Shown: in pieces, positions 28,037 to 37,370 of the stretch
Position numbering within the stretch: the stretch's first letter is position 1
How the letters are laid out: each line of letters starts with the position of its first letter
Assembly: GCA_022709905.1 (NCBI GenBank)
Contig: JAKLHY010000040.1
Span: 1 to 64,000, forward strand
Reading direction: 5' to 3'
Source of the DNA: Verrucomicrobiota bacterium
GTDB lineage: Bacteria; Verrucomicrobiota; Verrucomicrobiia; Limisphaerales; UBA1319
DNA length: 64,000 nt
Translations under genes and position numbers: made by a program
Notes under the pieces: generated by a model
The model's input: the letters and a program-made list of their open reading frames with translations, nothing else
Told to the model about the DNA's origin: nothing
Databases searched by the model: none

Positions 28037-28066
28037 TTGACGCTGCCCCCTTGGCTTTCCTAGATT
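28037..28066 (+). promoter_or_regulatory. Candidate sigma-70-type promoter for sucCD
   Basis: TTGACG (28037-28042) and TAGATT (28061-28066) are separated by 18 bases. The predicted start of transcription would be only a few bases before the ATG at 28079, giving an almost leaderless mRNA. There is no clear Shine-Dalgarno sequence, consistent with that idea but not proof of it. Confidence 0.35.
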
Positions 28067-28078
28067 GGCTGAAGCTGA

Positions 28079-29296
28079 ATGAATCTTCACGAATATCAAG
28101 CCAAACAGTTGCTGGCCAATCACGGTGTGGCAGTTCCTGCGGGCGGGGTTTGCACAACCGCCCAAAAGGCCAGATCCATCGCCGTCAAGCTTTTCGCCGA
28201 AGGCCAGAAGCGAGTGATTGTAAAATCGCAGATCCATGCGGGAGGCCGAGGCAAAGGACGATTTGTGAACGGTCTCCAGGGGGGGGTTAAGATCTGCGAC
28301 AATAGCGCGGAAGTCTACGCTTATGCCAAAGCCATGCTCGGACAGGTGTTGGTGACCAAACAGACCGGTCCGCAGGGACGCTTGGTCAACAAAATCCTGG
28401 TCGAAAGCGCCCTGACCATTCAGCGCGAGATCTTTGTGGCGGTCATTCTCGATCGATCGGTATCCCTGCCGGTCATGATGGTCTGTCCATCGGGAGGTGT
28501 GGACATTGAGGAAGTGGCGGCCAAGCATCCCGAGAAGATTATCCGGGAACACATCGATCCGGTGGTCGGCCTCATGCCTTACCAAGCCCGGAAACTGGCT
28601 TTGGCGCTGGGTTTGCGCAACGAACTGCTGCCCCAAGCCGTCAAGTTGTTCACCGGCGTCTATCACACCTGGTGGGACTGCGATGCCACACTTGTCGAAA
28701 TCAATCCCCTGCACGTCGTGGAGCACTTGGATGGTAATGCTGCCCTTGTTGCGGTGGATGGCAAGATTTCCCTCGATGACAATGCCCTTTACCGACATCC
28801 CGAACTTCAGGCGATGCGCGACCTGGCCGAGGAGTCTCCCCTCGAGGTCGAAGCCAGCAATTACACCCTGAGTTACATCAAACTGGCTGGAACGATCGCC
28901 TGCCTGGTCAATGGCGCCGGTCTGGCCATGGCGACCATGGACATCATTCAGTATTTTGGCGGACAGCCTGCCAATTTCCTCGATGTCGGCGGCGGTGCCA
29001 GACAGGAACAGGTTGCGGCCGCATTTAAAATCATATTGAGCGATCCCAGCGTCAAAGCCATTCTGGTCAATATTTTTGGGGGAATCATGCAGTGCGACAT
29101 TATTGCCCAGGGCATCGTGGCTGCAGTGAAAGAAACCCATCTGAAATTGCCGCTGGTGATCCGACTCGAAGGCACCAACTCGGATCTTGGGCGCAAGATC
29201 CTCGAGGATTCAGACCTGCCGGTCATCAGCGCCACCACACTTGCCGATGCGGCTGAAAAAGCTGTGAAAGCCGCGCAACAGGAATCCCGCCCCTGA
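28079..29296 (+). CDS. sucC: Succinate--CoA ligase (ADP/GDP-forming) beta subunit
   Basis: 405 residues. The start MNLHEYQAKQLLANHGV, the ATP-grasp motif SQIHAGGRGKGRF, EINPLHVVE near the metal site, and the C-terminal FLDVGGGA and LVNIFGGIMQCD segments are all diagnostic. With SucD it converts succinyl-CoA and ADP/phosphate to succinate and ATP in the TCA cycle. sucD starts 21 bases downstream. Malate-CoA ligase (MtkA) is a related alternative but has no supporting neighbours. Confidence 0.93.
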   Translation: MNLHEYQAKQLLANHGVAVPAGGVCTTAQKARSIAVKLFAEGQKRVIVKSQIHAGGRGKGRFVNGLQGGVKICDNSAEVYAYAKAMLGQVLVTKQTGPQGRLVNKILVESALTIQREIFVAVILDRSVSLPVMMVCPSGGVDIEEVAAKHPEKIIREHIDPVVGLMPYQARKLALALGLRNELLPQAVKLFTGVYHTWWDCDATLVEINPLHVVEHLDGNAALVAVDGKISLDDNALYRHPELQAMRDLAEESPLEVEASNYTLSYIKLAGTIACLVNGAGLAMATMDIIQYFGGQPANFLDVGGGARQEQVAAAFKIILSDPSVKAILVNIFGGIMQCDIIAQGIVAAVKETHLKLPLVIRLEGTNSDLGRKILEDSDLPVISATTLADAAEKAVKAAQQESRP

Positions 29297-29317
29297 CCCC
29301 TTCCATCTCCCTATCCT

Positions 29318-30208
29318 ATGTCCATTCTCGTTGATCCATCCACACGCGTCATCGTCCAGGGTATTACCGGTCATTTTGGAGCGCAGCACACCCGGTTGAG
29401 CCTGGCCTACGGCACCCGGATTGTTGCGGGTGTCACGCCCGGCAAGGGAGGTCATCTTTTCGACGATCAAGTGCCCATTTTCAACACGGTCCGCGAAGCC
29501 GCGCAAGCCACGGGCGGCACCGTGTCCGTGGTTTTTGTTCCCCCCCCGTTTGCGGCGGATGCGATCCTCGAAGCGGTCGATGCCGACCTCGACCTGGTGG
29601 TGTGTATTACGGAGTTTATTCCCATCAAAGACATGATCAATGTCAAGCGGGCCATGCGCGACCGAAAGACCCGATTGTTGGGGCCCAACTGCCCGGGCAT
29701 CGTGACTCCGGGCGAGGGAAAGGATTCGCACGGCGGTTGTCGGATCGGCATTTCCCCCGGTTACATCCACAAAAAAGGCCATATTGGCGTGGCTTCGCGC
29801 AGCGGAACCCTGACTTATGAGACTGTCTGGCAATTAACCCAACGGGGCGTGGGACAGTCCACTTGCGTCGGGATCGGCGGGGATCCGGTGCATGGGACAT
29901 CCCACCTGGAGATCCTCCAGATGTTGAACGATGATCCGGACACGCATGGGATCATCCTGATTGGGGAGATCGGGGGGACTGACGAGACCGAAGCCGCCGC
30001 CTGGATTGCCGAGCACTGCAAGAAACCCGTCGCCGGCTTCATCGCGGGCGCCACCGCGCCGCCGGGCCGTCGAATGGGACATGCCGGAGCCATTGTCGAT
30101 AGCGAGGATTGCACGGCTGCCGCCAAGATCGCCGCCTTCCGGGAAGCGGGGATCGCGGTGGCCCCAACCCCTTCGGATATTGCCGAGACATTATTAAAAC
30201 TGATGTGA
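29318..30208 (+). CDS. sucD: Succinate--CoA ligase alpha subunit
   Basis: 296 residues. CoA-binding Rossmann region (QGITGHFGAQHT), GPNCPGIVTPGE, SRSGTLTYE and the phosphohistidine motif GRRMGHAGAIV (H255) are present. Compared with the usual TPGECKIGI, there is a 7-residue insertion (GKDSHGG) between GE and CRIGI, near the CoA/active-site interface. Operon with sucC. Confidence 0.93.
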   Translation: MSILVDPSTRVIVQGITGHFGAQHTRLSLAYGTRIVAGVTPGKGGHLFDDQVPIFNTVREAAQATGGTVSVVFVPPPFAADAILEAVDADLDLVVCITEFIPIKDMINVKRAMRDRKTRLLGPNCPGIVTPGEGKDSHGGCRIGISPGYIHKKGHIGVASRSGTLTYETVWQLTQRGVGQSTCVGIGGDPVHGTSHLEILQMLNDDPDTHGIILIGEIGGTDETEAAAWIAEHCKKPVAGFIAGATAPPGRRMGHAGAIVDSEDCTAAAKIAAFREAGIAVAPTPSDIAETLLKLM

Positions 30209-30312
30209 TGCTGGTTTTGGCGCCTGGGGAAGCGGTAGGGCCGGATTAAGGCTGGAATTCGAGATCAGCCGCCGTCCGGTGGAGAGATTTTCTGGAACTG
30301 AATCGAGCGCGG

Positions 30313-31164
30313 ATGGATTTCGTTAATCTGATTCTTAACCTGGCGGGTGTTTTGTTATGGTTCCATTGGCGCACAGTGGGCCGCATGCGCACCGCCCCCG
30401 CTCCGGGTGTCTCCCTGTTGGCTACGCTGAAACGAGCCGAAGCCGCCGCCCCGGCGCGTGGGAGTCCGCTCTTCGGCTTGGCCGCTCTGCTCCTGATCCG
30501 CGCCTTTGTCTATTGGCATCTTGGCCTGGCTATGAACTGGACTCCAACCATCGAACTGGGCGCCATTGCCCTCCCTTTTCGCAGTGATTTTTTCGATCGC
30601 GTCCTGATCTTTTCTCTCGCCAGCTTTTTTCTTGCCTTGGGAATCGTGTATCTTTGCCTGCTGTTGGCGTCCACGCTGGCCAATCGCGATGCGGAGAAAG
30701 ATCCTTTCTTCAAGTGGATACAGATGCAATTGGGCTGGATTGACCGCTGGCCTCTGACAGCAAAACTGCTGCTCCCGCTGATCAGCGTGACGGCTTTGTG
30801 GTATTTCTTGAATCCCGTTTTGGTGATGGCGGATATTCTCCCTCGGCCGCTTTCTTCGACTCACCTGTGGCAGCAAGCCTTGCTCATGGGGATCGCCTCC
30901 TACCTCGCCTGGCGTATTCTCATCATTCCCCTTCTTTTGCTTTACGTCATCAACAACTACGTCTACCTCGGCAACCATCCCTTTTGGAATTCGGTCAATA
31001 TCCTGGCCACTAATCTATTGCGTCCGCTTGCCTGGCTGCCCCTGCGCCTGGGCAAGCTCGATCTGGCCGCACCGCTCCTCATCGTCCTGATATTTGTTGC
31101 GGCCGAGGCAGGCAAAGCCAATCTGCCTTGGGTTTATCAACAGCTGCCCATTCCCAGACCCTAA
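30313..31164 (+). CDS. Multi-spanning membrane protein of unknown function
   Basis: 283 residues with about seven hydrophobic helices. The first (NLILNLAGVLLW) and the later IPLLLLYVINNYVYLG loosely recall YggT-type proteins, which consist of two repeated hairpins, but the match is weak. Its stop overlaps the convergent crtN stop by four bases. No enzyme motif seen. Confidence 0.6.
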   Translation: MDFVNLILNLAGVLLWFHWRTVGRMRTAPAPGVSLLATLKRAEAAAPARGSPLFGLAALLLIRAFVYWHLGLAMNWTPTIELGAIALPFRSDFFDRVLIFSLASFFLALGIVYLCLLLASTLANRDAEKDPFFKWIQMQLGWIDRWPLTAKLLLPLISVTALWYFLNPVLVMADILPRPLSSTHLWQQALLMGIASYLAWRILIIPLLLLYVINNYVYLGNHPFWNSVNILATNLLRPLAWLPLRLGKLDLAAPLLIVLIFVAAEAGKANLPWVYQQLPIPRP

Positions 31165-32651
31165 TCTGCCGTCCGCCGCATATCTTGCAGCACCAAACGG
31201 GCGCTGATGCGCGCGGACTCGAAGATGACGGGCAATCCGCTCCCCGGATGGGTTCCGCCGCCGACCAAATACATCTGATCGAACTCCTCGAATCGGTTTC
31301 TCGGCCGCAGATGGAGCATCTGTCCCAGATTGTGAGCCAGGTTGAAGGTGGCCCCCCGATATACGCCGACCTTGCTTTGCCAATCCGCCGGCGTGATAAT
31401 GCGCTCGAATCGAATCCGGCGCTCGAGGTCATTCAGACCCAGCTTGGCCAGTTGTCGCAAGGCCAACAGCCGGTAACGTGCGCGTTCCTGATCCCAGTCA
31501 ATGTTCGGATGTTGATGGCTCACAGGTATTAAAACATAAAGGGCGCTGTGGCCCGGCGGCGCCAGGGTGTCGTCAGTGCGGCACGGATTCTCCACGTAAA
31601 ACGACGGATCCTCGGAGAGAACATGCTGGTTTTCGATTTCATCGAGGTTCCGCCGGTAATTCGCCGCCACGTAAATGTTATGATGCTCGAGTTCATCGAA
31701 CCGGCCTTCCAGCCCGAGATACAACATAAACGTCGAGCACGAGAATCGCTTGCGGGCAATCGTTGCATCGGTCCACTTCCGCCGCAGCGGATTTGGCACC
31801 AGTGTGGTCAGCGCCTGGCCGAAATCGGCATTGACAACCACGGCATCGGCGCGATGTTCAGCCCGCCGTGTTCTGACGCCTACCGCTCGACGGCCTTCAA
31901 AGAGGATTTCCTCAACCGGTTCATTCAGGAGGAGCCTGCCGCCTAATTCGGCGGTGATGCGCGCCATGGCGCGTGTGAGGGCGTTGCAACCTCCGATCGG
32001 ATGCCAGATGCCGCATTCATATTCGAGGAACGAAAGAATCGAGAACAGACTCGGACACTGGAAAGGGGACATGCCGAGGTATTTCGACTGGAAGGTGAAC
32101 GCCAGCTGCAAACGTGGATCCCGGAAATAACCGGCGAGTTCGGCATGCAGCGATTTCCAAGGCTTAAGATAGGGCAGCACCGCCACAAGACGCGGCTGAA
32201 GCAGACTCGTCCAGTCCAGGAATGGAGACTGAAGGCAGGGAGCGAACTTCTGCAGCTTTACCCGGTTGTAGGTCATGAATCGCCTGAACTCTGGCGCATC
32301 GTCAGGCGCCAGCTTTCCGATTTCAGCCACCATCCGCTCGATGTCCGGCATGCACAACAATTCCCCGCCCGACCCGAAAATGAGGCGGTATTGCGGATCG
32401 AGTTTCCTCATCGGCACTTCGCGGCGCAGATCGTATCCGACCTCGGCGAAAATCTCCTCGAGAATCTGTGGATAAAGAAAAAAGGTGGGCCCGAGATCGA
32501 AGCGGAATCCATTGCCTTCGATGGCGGAGGTGCGCCCCCCGACCTGCGCCTGCTTTTCGAGGACCGTCACCTCAAGTCCGGCCTTGGCCAGCAACATGGC
32601 TGTGGCCAAGCCGCCCGGCCCGGCGCCGACGATGAGCACTCTCTTTGGCAT
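31161..32651 (-). CDS. crtN: Phytoene/diapophytoene desaturase, CrtN-like
   Basis: 496 residues. FAD-binding GAGPGGLATAMLLAKAG near the N-terminus with VLEKQAQVGGRT, FDLGPTFF, and the C-terminal FAD/substrate motif VGGGTHPGSGLPVI are those of CrtI/CrtN desaturases. ALYVLIPV and the STFMLYLG segment are close in kind to Staphylococcus CrtN. It lies divergent to the TPR-crtP-crtQ-crtO run, with 106 bases between. Desaturation of a C30 backbone is inferred from the neighbours; a C40 substrate cannot be excluded from sequence. Confidence 0.85.
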   Translation of the reverse strand: MPKRVLIVGAGPGGLATAMLLAKAGLEVTVLEKQAQVGGRTSAIEGNGFRFDLGPTFFLYPQILEEIFAEVGYDLRREVPMRKLDPQYRLIFGSGGELLCMPDIERMVAEIGKLAPDDAPEFRRFMTYNRVKLQKFAPCLQSPFLDWTSLLQPRLVAVLPYLKPWKSLHAELAGYFRDPRLQLAFTFQSKYLGMSPFQCPSLFSILSFLEYECGIWHPIGGCNALTRAMARITAELGGRLLLNEPVEEILFEGRRAVGVRTRRAEHRADAVVVNADFGQALTTLVPNPLRRKWTDATIARKRFSCSTFMLYLGLEGRFDELEHHNIYVAANYRRNLDEIENQHVLSEDPSFYVENPCRTDDTLAPPGHSALYVLIPVSHQHPNIDWDQERARYRLLALRQLAKLGLNDLERRIRFERIITPADWQSKVGVYRGATFNLAHNLGQMLHLRPRNRFEEFDQMYLVGGGTHPGSGLPVIFESARISARLVLQDMRRTAD

Positions 32652-32757
32652 GATGAATTATTTACTCGAACCCTCCGTTGGATGCAACTCGGCTTATCGG
32701 AAAAAGCGGATGATCTGTTTGGCAGAATGCCGCTGATGGTGTAGAAGTGGATCAGGC

Positions 32758-33531
32758 ATGATTCGAATAATCGCGGCTTGGCTTCTTTTGGCAACGAGCC
32801 TGGTTCGGGGGGAGAGCGGCTCGGACAAGCTCCTGGAATCTGGCGTTGTCGAATTCAATGCCGCCTATCAGGCCTGGAACCCCGAACAGTTTCTGAGAGC
32901 CGCCGCCCTTTTTCGACAAGCCAGCACCAATTCAACAGCGTCCGCCCTGTCGTTCTACTGGATCGGCGCAACCGAATTTCACCGCATGCTCCAGCTTCAA
33001 TCGGCACCCTCTTCCCCCGCCAGTGCCAGCATGGCCCAACTCGCGGGCGATGCCGCCATCGCCGCATTGAACCGGGCGGTGGATCTGGATCCGCGGCATG
33101 CGGAGAGTCATGCCCTGCTGGGCACCCTCTACGGGATGAAAATTAACGGCAACTTGCTGCGAGTCCTCCGCTTTGGGCCGCGTGTTCAGAAACACCAGGA
33201 GATGGCCTTGAAACATGGGGCCGAAAATCCTCGTGTCCGTTATCTGCTGGGAACATGCCAGTTCCATATGGCAAAAAAACCTGAGGCCTGGCAGGAGGCA
33301 CTGGCAACCTTTCTGGCTGCCGAGCAATTGTTCCTCGGGGAGATCCGACAACCACCGCAGCCCCTCGACCCGCGTTGGGGCTACAGCAGCTGTCTCACGT
33401 TCATCGGACGCACCTATGTGTTGCTTGGACGATCGAAAGAGGCTGCGGACTACTTCCGCAAAGCCATCGCCTTGCATCCCGCCGATCACTTGGCGCAAGA
33501 GGGTCTCCTCGGAATATCCAGGCTCAAATGA
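32758..33531 (+). CDS. Secreted or periplasmic TPR protein
   Basis: 257 residues with a short signal peptide ending near VRGESG. Helical repeats follow: AALNRAVDLDPRHAESHALLGTLY-type and a C-terminal AADYFRKAIALHPADH repeat are clear TPR motifs. The gene lies between crtN and crtP and ends 31 bases before crtP, so it probably shares their transcript. A role in assembling or exporting carotenoid products is only suggested by position. Confidence 0.75.
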   Translation: MIRIIAAWLLLATSLVRGESGSDKLLESGVVEFNAAYQAWNPEQFLRAAALFRQASTNSTASALSFYWIGATEFHRMLQLQSAPSSPASASMAQLAGDAAIAALNRAVDLDPRHAESHALLGTLYGMKINGNLLRVLRFGPRVQKHQEMALKHGAENPRVRYLLGTCQFHMAKKPEAWQEALATFLAAEQLFLGEIRQPPQPLDPRWGYSSCLTFIGRTYVLLGRSKEAADYFRKAIALHPADHLAQEGLLGISRLK

Positions 33532-33562
33532 CGCGGCTCAAAACAACCTCCATCCCAATTCC

Positions 33563-35038
33563 ATGAGCAAGAAAACGATCACCATTATCGGCGCGGGCCT
33601 CGGCGGATTATCCGCCGCCATCTCGCTGGCCCAGGAAGGCTACGCCGTTACGATCCACGAGAAAAATGCCCAGATCGGCGGCAAGCTAAATGTCCTTAAA
33701 GCCCAGGGCTACAGCTTCGATCTCGGCCCCTCCATCCTTACGTTGCCGCACATTTTTGAGCGTCTGTTCGAGCGATCCGGGCAAAAAATGAAGGATTACA
33801 TCCCCATTCGCCCGCTTCGCCCGCACTGGCGCAATTTCTTTGAGGACGGCAAGGTTCTGGATCTCACTCCCGAACCCGATCGAATGGCGGAAGAAGCGCG
33901 TAAGGCCGGCGAAGATCCCACCAATATTCAACGGTTCCTGAAGTATTCCGCCGATCTCTACGACCTCGTCAATACCGGCTACTTCGAGCAAGGCCTCGAT
34001 ACGGCCCGTGATTTCGCTCAGTTCTATGGACTCTGGAAATTTCCGAAGTTCGATCTGTTTCGCAATATGCACCGTGGCGTCGCGCGCTTTGTCAAATCCC
34101 CCTATCTCCAGGATATCTTCGACTATTTCATCAAATATGTCGGTTCCTCCGCTTACCACGCGCCCGCATTCATGAATTGCCTGCCAACGATCCAGTTTCG
34201 ATACGACCTCTGGTATGTCGAGGGCGGCCTTTACAACATCGCCATTGGCCTCCAGCGACTGATGAGTGAACTCGGCATCGTGGTCCGATTCAATAGCGAG
34301 ATCATCGAGGTCCGCCGGGACGGCAATCGAGTCACGGGCGTCGTGACCAAGGACAATCAGTTCCATCCCGCGGACATTATCGTTTCCAACATGGAAGTGA
34401 TCCCCGCTTACAAAAATCTGCTCCGAGAGGACGAGGCGTTTCTACGCGCGCTCGATAAGTTCGAACCCGCCTGCTCGGGGCTCATCCTGGAACTCGGCCT
34501 TGACTGCCAGTATCCCCAACTGGCGCACCACAATTTCTTTTTCTCCGGCAGCCAGCGCGAACATTTCCATACTGTCTTCTGCAAGCGCCAACTGCCCCCG
34601 GATCCAACAATCTACCTCGTGGCTGCGTCCAAGACCGATCCGACCGTGGCCCCGCCCGGCTGCGATTGCCTCAAAATCCTCCCGCACATTCCGTTCATCG
34701 ACGATGCCAATCCATTAACCCACGAAGACTACCTGGCCTTTAAGCAGCGCGTCCTCGATAAGCTCGAACGGATGGGATTAACAGATTTGCGCAAGCACAT
34801 TGTCTTCGAACATTGTTGGACGCCCCTCGATATTCGCCAGCAATACTATTCGAACAAAGGCTCAATCTACGGCGTGGTGAGCGATCGATTCAAGAACCTG
34901 GCCTTCAAGGCCCCGAAACAAAGCTCGAAATACCCCAACCTCTTCTTCGTCGGCGGCTCGGTCAATCCAGGCGGGGGGATGCCGATGGTGGTTCTCTGCG
35001 GCCAAAATGTGGCCAGGCAAATCCTGAATGAACATTGA
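33563..35038 (+). CDS. crtP: Diaponeurosporene oxidase-type enzyme (CrtP)
   Basis: 491 residues. FAD-binding GAGLGGLSAAISLAQEG, then segments that match Staphylococcus CrtP closely as I recall it: FDLGPSILTLP, FIKYVGSSAYHAPA, VSNMEVIPAYK, YPQLAHHNFFFS, MGLTDLRKHI, GSIYGVV and the end VGGSVNPGGGMPMV. This enzyme oxidises the terminal methyl group of 4,4'-diaponeurosporene. A long in-frame extension upstream would run through the TPR gene in another frame, so the ATG at 33563 is used. Overlaps crtQ by 11 bases. Confidence 0.88.
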   Translation: MSKKTITIIGAGLGGLSAAISLAQEGYAVTIHEKNAQIGGKLNVLKAQGYSFDLGPSILTLPHIFERLFERSGQKMKDYIPIRPLRPHWRNFFEDGKVLDLTPEPDRMAEEARKAGEDPTNIQRFLKYSADLYDLVNTGYFEQGLDTARDFAQFYGLWKFPKFDLFRNMHRGVARFVKSPYLQDIFDYFIKYVGSSAYHAPAFMNCLPTIQFRYDLWYVEGGLYNIAIGLQRLMSELGIVVRFNSEIIEVRRDGNRVTGVVTKDNQFHPADIIVSNMEVIPAYKNLLREDEAFLRALDKFEPACSGLILELGLDCQYPQLAHHNFFFSGSQREHFHTVFCKRQLPPDPTIYLVAASKTDPTVAPPGCDCLKILPHIPFIDDANPLTHEDYLAFKQRVLDKLERMGLTDLRKHIVFEHCWTPLDIRQQYYSNKGSIYGVVSDRFKNLAFKAPKQSSKYPNLFFVGGSVNPGGGMPMVVLCGQNVARQILNEH

Positions 35039-36086
35039 AATTGGATTGCTACTGGTTGCCTGTGTCCTTTGGGCAATCGGTTTCTTCTTGCTGCGACCAC
35101 ATCGATCGATCGGCGGGTCCGATTCATCGAATGGTCGATCGGCGGCCGGAACGGTCAGCATTATCATTCCCGCGCGCAATGAGGAAGGTAATTTGCCCGT
35201 GCTCCTCCGGTCTTTGTCATCCCAATCAACGAAACCCCGCGAAATCATCGTGGTGAACGATGGGTCAACAGACCGCACGGTTGAAGTGGCCCGGGAGTAT
35301 GGAGCAACCGTTATCTCATCGAAACCGCTCCCTGAAGGTTGGCGCGGTAAAACCTGGGCCTGTCATCAAGGAGCTCAATCGGCAAACGGCGCACTGCTGC
35401 TATTCGTTGATGCCGACACGTGGTTCGAGCCGGACGGATTGAATCGAATTCTATCCCATTACGAGGGCGGCGCATTTTCCGTGGGACCTTATCATGCCGT
35501 TCGGAATGCTTACGAAGACCTCTCGTTATTCTTTAATCTTAATATGATTGTTGGGACCGTCCCGGACAGGTTATTTGGTCAAATGCTCCTGGTGGATCGG
35601 GACAGTTTTGCGCGTGTGGGTGGACACGAGGCCGTCAAAGGCCGGATCCTTGAGAACTACTTTCTTGCCCGGCAATTCCATGATTCCAACATCGCGGTTC
35701 GCAGTGCCATAGGCCGTGGCGTTCTATCGTTCCGGATGTATCCCAACGGACTGCGTGAACTCATGGACGGATGGACCAAGGGTTTTGCGGCCGGGGCGGC
35801 TCAGACTCCAGGCCGCGTCCTGCTTCTGGTCGTAGCTTGGATGACGGGACTGACGCTCGTTCCGATAGGCGGGCTGGCGGCCGCCAACGGGTTTTGGTGG
35901 GGGATCGCCTATCTGCTTTGCGCCGGCCAGGTCATGTGGCTCAGCCGCCTGATCGGATCGTTCAAATGGTTCACCGCATTCCTGTATCCCTTGCCGCTCC
36001 TTTTCTTTTTTGCCGTGTTCACTAGATCCTCCTTGCGCTCAGGAAAACAGGTCACCTGGAAAGGACGCGAAATCCGTGCCGATTGA
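35028..36086 (+). CDS. crtQ: Carotenoid-associated glycosyltransferase family 2 (CrtQ-like)
   Basis: 352 residues. One N-terminal membrane helix, then a GT2 domain with SIIIPARNEEGNLP, VVNDGSTDRT, and LFVDADTWF (DxD), and a loop YHAVRNAYEDLS; three C-terminal membrane helices (about 265-330). Architecture matches 4,4'-diaponeurosporenoate glycosyltransferase. It overlaps crtP by 11 bases and crtO by 11 bases, so the three are tightly coupled. The sugar donor is not evident from sequence. Confidence 0.85.
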   Translation: MNIEIGLLLVACVLWAIGFFLLRPHRSIGGSDSSNGRSAAGTVSIIIPARNEEGNLPVLLRSLSSQSTKPREIIVVNDGSTDRTVEVAREYGATVISSKPLPEGWRGKTWACHQGAQSANGALLLFVDADTWFEPDGLNRILSHYEGGAFSVGPYHAVRNAYEDLSLFFNLNMIVGTVPDRLFGQMLLVDRDSFARVGGHEAVKGRILENYFLARQFHDSNIAVRSAIGRGVLSFRMYPNGLRELMDGWTKGFAAGAAQTPGRVLLLVVAWMTGLTLVPIGGLAAANGFWWGIAYLLCAGQVMWLSRLIGSFKWFTAFLYPLPLLFFFAVFTRSSLRSGKQVTWKGREIRAD

Positions 36087-36543
36087 ACTGCCCATCGTCT
36101 GGATCGTTGTGCTGAACGTCGCCGGATGGGGTTCGATCCAGATGGGAATGGCATGGATCTTCACCGTGATGCCCGTGTCGTGGTTCAATCCTCGCACCGC
36201 ATACGGATGGGAGGACAACGGGCGGTTCTATGAACATGTCTTTGCCATCAAACGCTGGAAGGGCAAGTTGCCGGATGCCGCTCGCTGGTTCAGCGGTGGG
36301 TTCGCAAAAGGCTCGTTGACAGATACCCGTCCTGATTACCTGCGCCGGTTCGTCCGCGAAACCTGGCGGGGCGAGCTCTGCCACTGGCTGGCGATGGGAT
36401 GGACGCCGGTTTTCTTTCTCTGGAATCCCTGGTGGGGTGATTGGATTATCATCGCATACGCCCTGGCCGCGAATGTTCCGTGCATTTTAGCCCAACGCTA
36501 CAATCGCGCCCGGTTCCAACGCCTATTATTGCTCAGACCGTGA
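36076..36543 (+). CDS. crtO: Glycosyl-4,4'-diaponeurosporenoate acyltransferase-like (CrtO)
   Basis: 155 residues starting with GTG at 36076, which overlaps the crtQ stop; a longer open frame upstream lies inside crtQ. Hydrophobic N-terminus, then NPRTAYGWED, a FAIKRWKGKLPD segment, a GGFAKGSL segment followed by YLRRFVRETWRGEL, and membrane helices near the end. These resemble the small CrtO acyltransferase that adds the fatty acyl group to the sugar of staphyloxanthin. The last recognisable pathway gene of the operon. Confidence 0.8.
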   Translation: MPIELPIVWIVVLNVAGWGSIQMGMAWIFTVMPVSWFNPRTAYGWEDNGRFYEHVFAIKRWKGKLPDAARWFSGGFAKGSLTDTRPDYLRRFVRETWRGELCHWLAMGWTPVFFLWNPWWGDWIIIAYALAANVPCILAQRYNRARFQRLLLLRP

Positions 36544-36777
36544 GATAGGCCACACTCCGCCAAGAGCAGTGTTACCCGGCGACATGGAAAAATCGAGGAA
36601 GTGTTATCTAGCTTTGGTTCTGAGCAGTAAGACCCCAAAAGATCGAGGTCTCGAAGAAATCGCCACTGCGTGTCTAATCCCAACGGGATAATCCAAGCGA
36701 GATTGCAGGACTGCTGATGATCACACACTGGATTTAGCCAACTACTCACTGCAGCCTGACCAGGAATTCCCAACAAT

Positions 36778-36802
36778 AAAGCGCAGGGCTTGCCTGCGCT
36801 TT
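36778..36802 (-). terminator. Terminator hairpin for the PEP-CTERM gene
   Basis: A perfect 10-bp stem (36778-36787 with 36793-36802) and 5-base loop. Read on the minus strand, the stem ends in CTTTATTGTT, a T-rich tail. It starts 22 bases after the stop at 36825. On the plus strand it could also act after crtO, 235 bases away. Confidence 0.65.
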
Positions 36803-36824
36803 GAAAATCCAAATTGATGGCTAG

Positions 36825-37370
36825 CTATACGGTTTGGCGCTGTTTGCGAGAACGCCGGTCGTACGCCGCCCAGCCAATCAAACCGGCAACAGCGATCAAA
36901 CCGTATTCGTAGGGTTCGGGAACTACCGTGACCGTGAAGGACTGTTCACTACCGGAATACTTGTCGCCCTGGGTTCCTCCTCCCAGAAAAAAGCCCTTCA
37001 TTGAAAGCACGCCAGTATACTTCTGTTCTGCTGTGCCGATCCCAATAGTCAAATCCAAAATGCTGCTCGGCATACCCAACAACGGCCAGTCTGATGTCAA
37101 TACAGTGCCATTTACCGGCAAATCACCTCGTGTGGACGCAATGGTTGTCGGTGGTGGATTGTTAAGCCAACTAACGCTCCACGAATCTAACCTGAATCCG
37201 GTATACTGGGTGGAATCGTAATCGACATTGAGCGATCCCGTATAAGACACATCGGAACCCGCGACCCCGATTTTGTCGGATGGCTGGTCAAAACTAAATG
37301 AAAAAGTCTGCGAGTTTGCGTTCAACGCAAACAATAAAACCGCCCCCCCCAGTATTGTGCGTGATATCAT
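36825..37370 (-). CDS. PEP-CTERM sorting-domain protein
   Basis: 181 residues: signal peptide (MISRTILGGAVLLFALNANS), a beta-rich body with Gly-rich segment GFFLGGGTQGDKYSG, and the tripartite C-terminal signal: PEP at 151-153, hydrophobic helix about 157-170, then basic DRRSRKQRQ. Such tails are cut by an exosortase. The ATG at 37370 has AAAGG nine bases upstream; an in-frame extension to 37439 would bury the signal peptide. A run of eight G (coding sense) at 37343-37350 lies in the signal-peptide codons. The body has no recognised function. Confidence 0.82.
   Translation of the reverse strand: MISRTILGGAVLLFALNANSQTFSFSFDQPSDKIGVAGSDVSYTGSLNVDYDSTQYTGFRLDSWSVSWLNNPPPTTIASTRGDLPVNGTVLTSDWPLLGMPSSILDLTIGIGTAEQKYTGVLSMKGFFLGGGTQGDKYSGSEQSFTVTVVPEPYEYGLIAVAGLIGWAAYDRRSRKQRQTV

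Noticed and set aside
27956..29140. 394-codon open frame on the minus strand
   Set aside because: Antisense of sucC, which is a certain gene.
33215..33562. 116-codon extension of crtP
   Set aside because: It runs through the TPR gene in another frame; the FAD-binding N-terminus starts at 33563.
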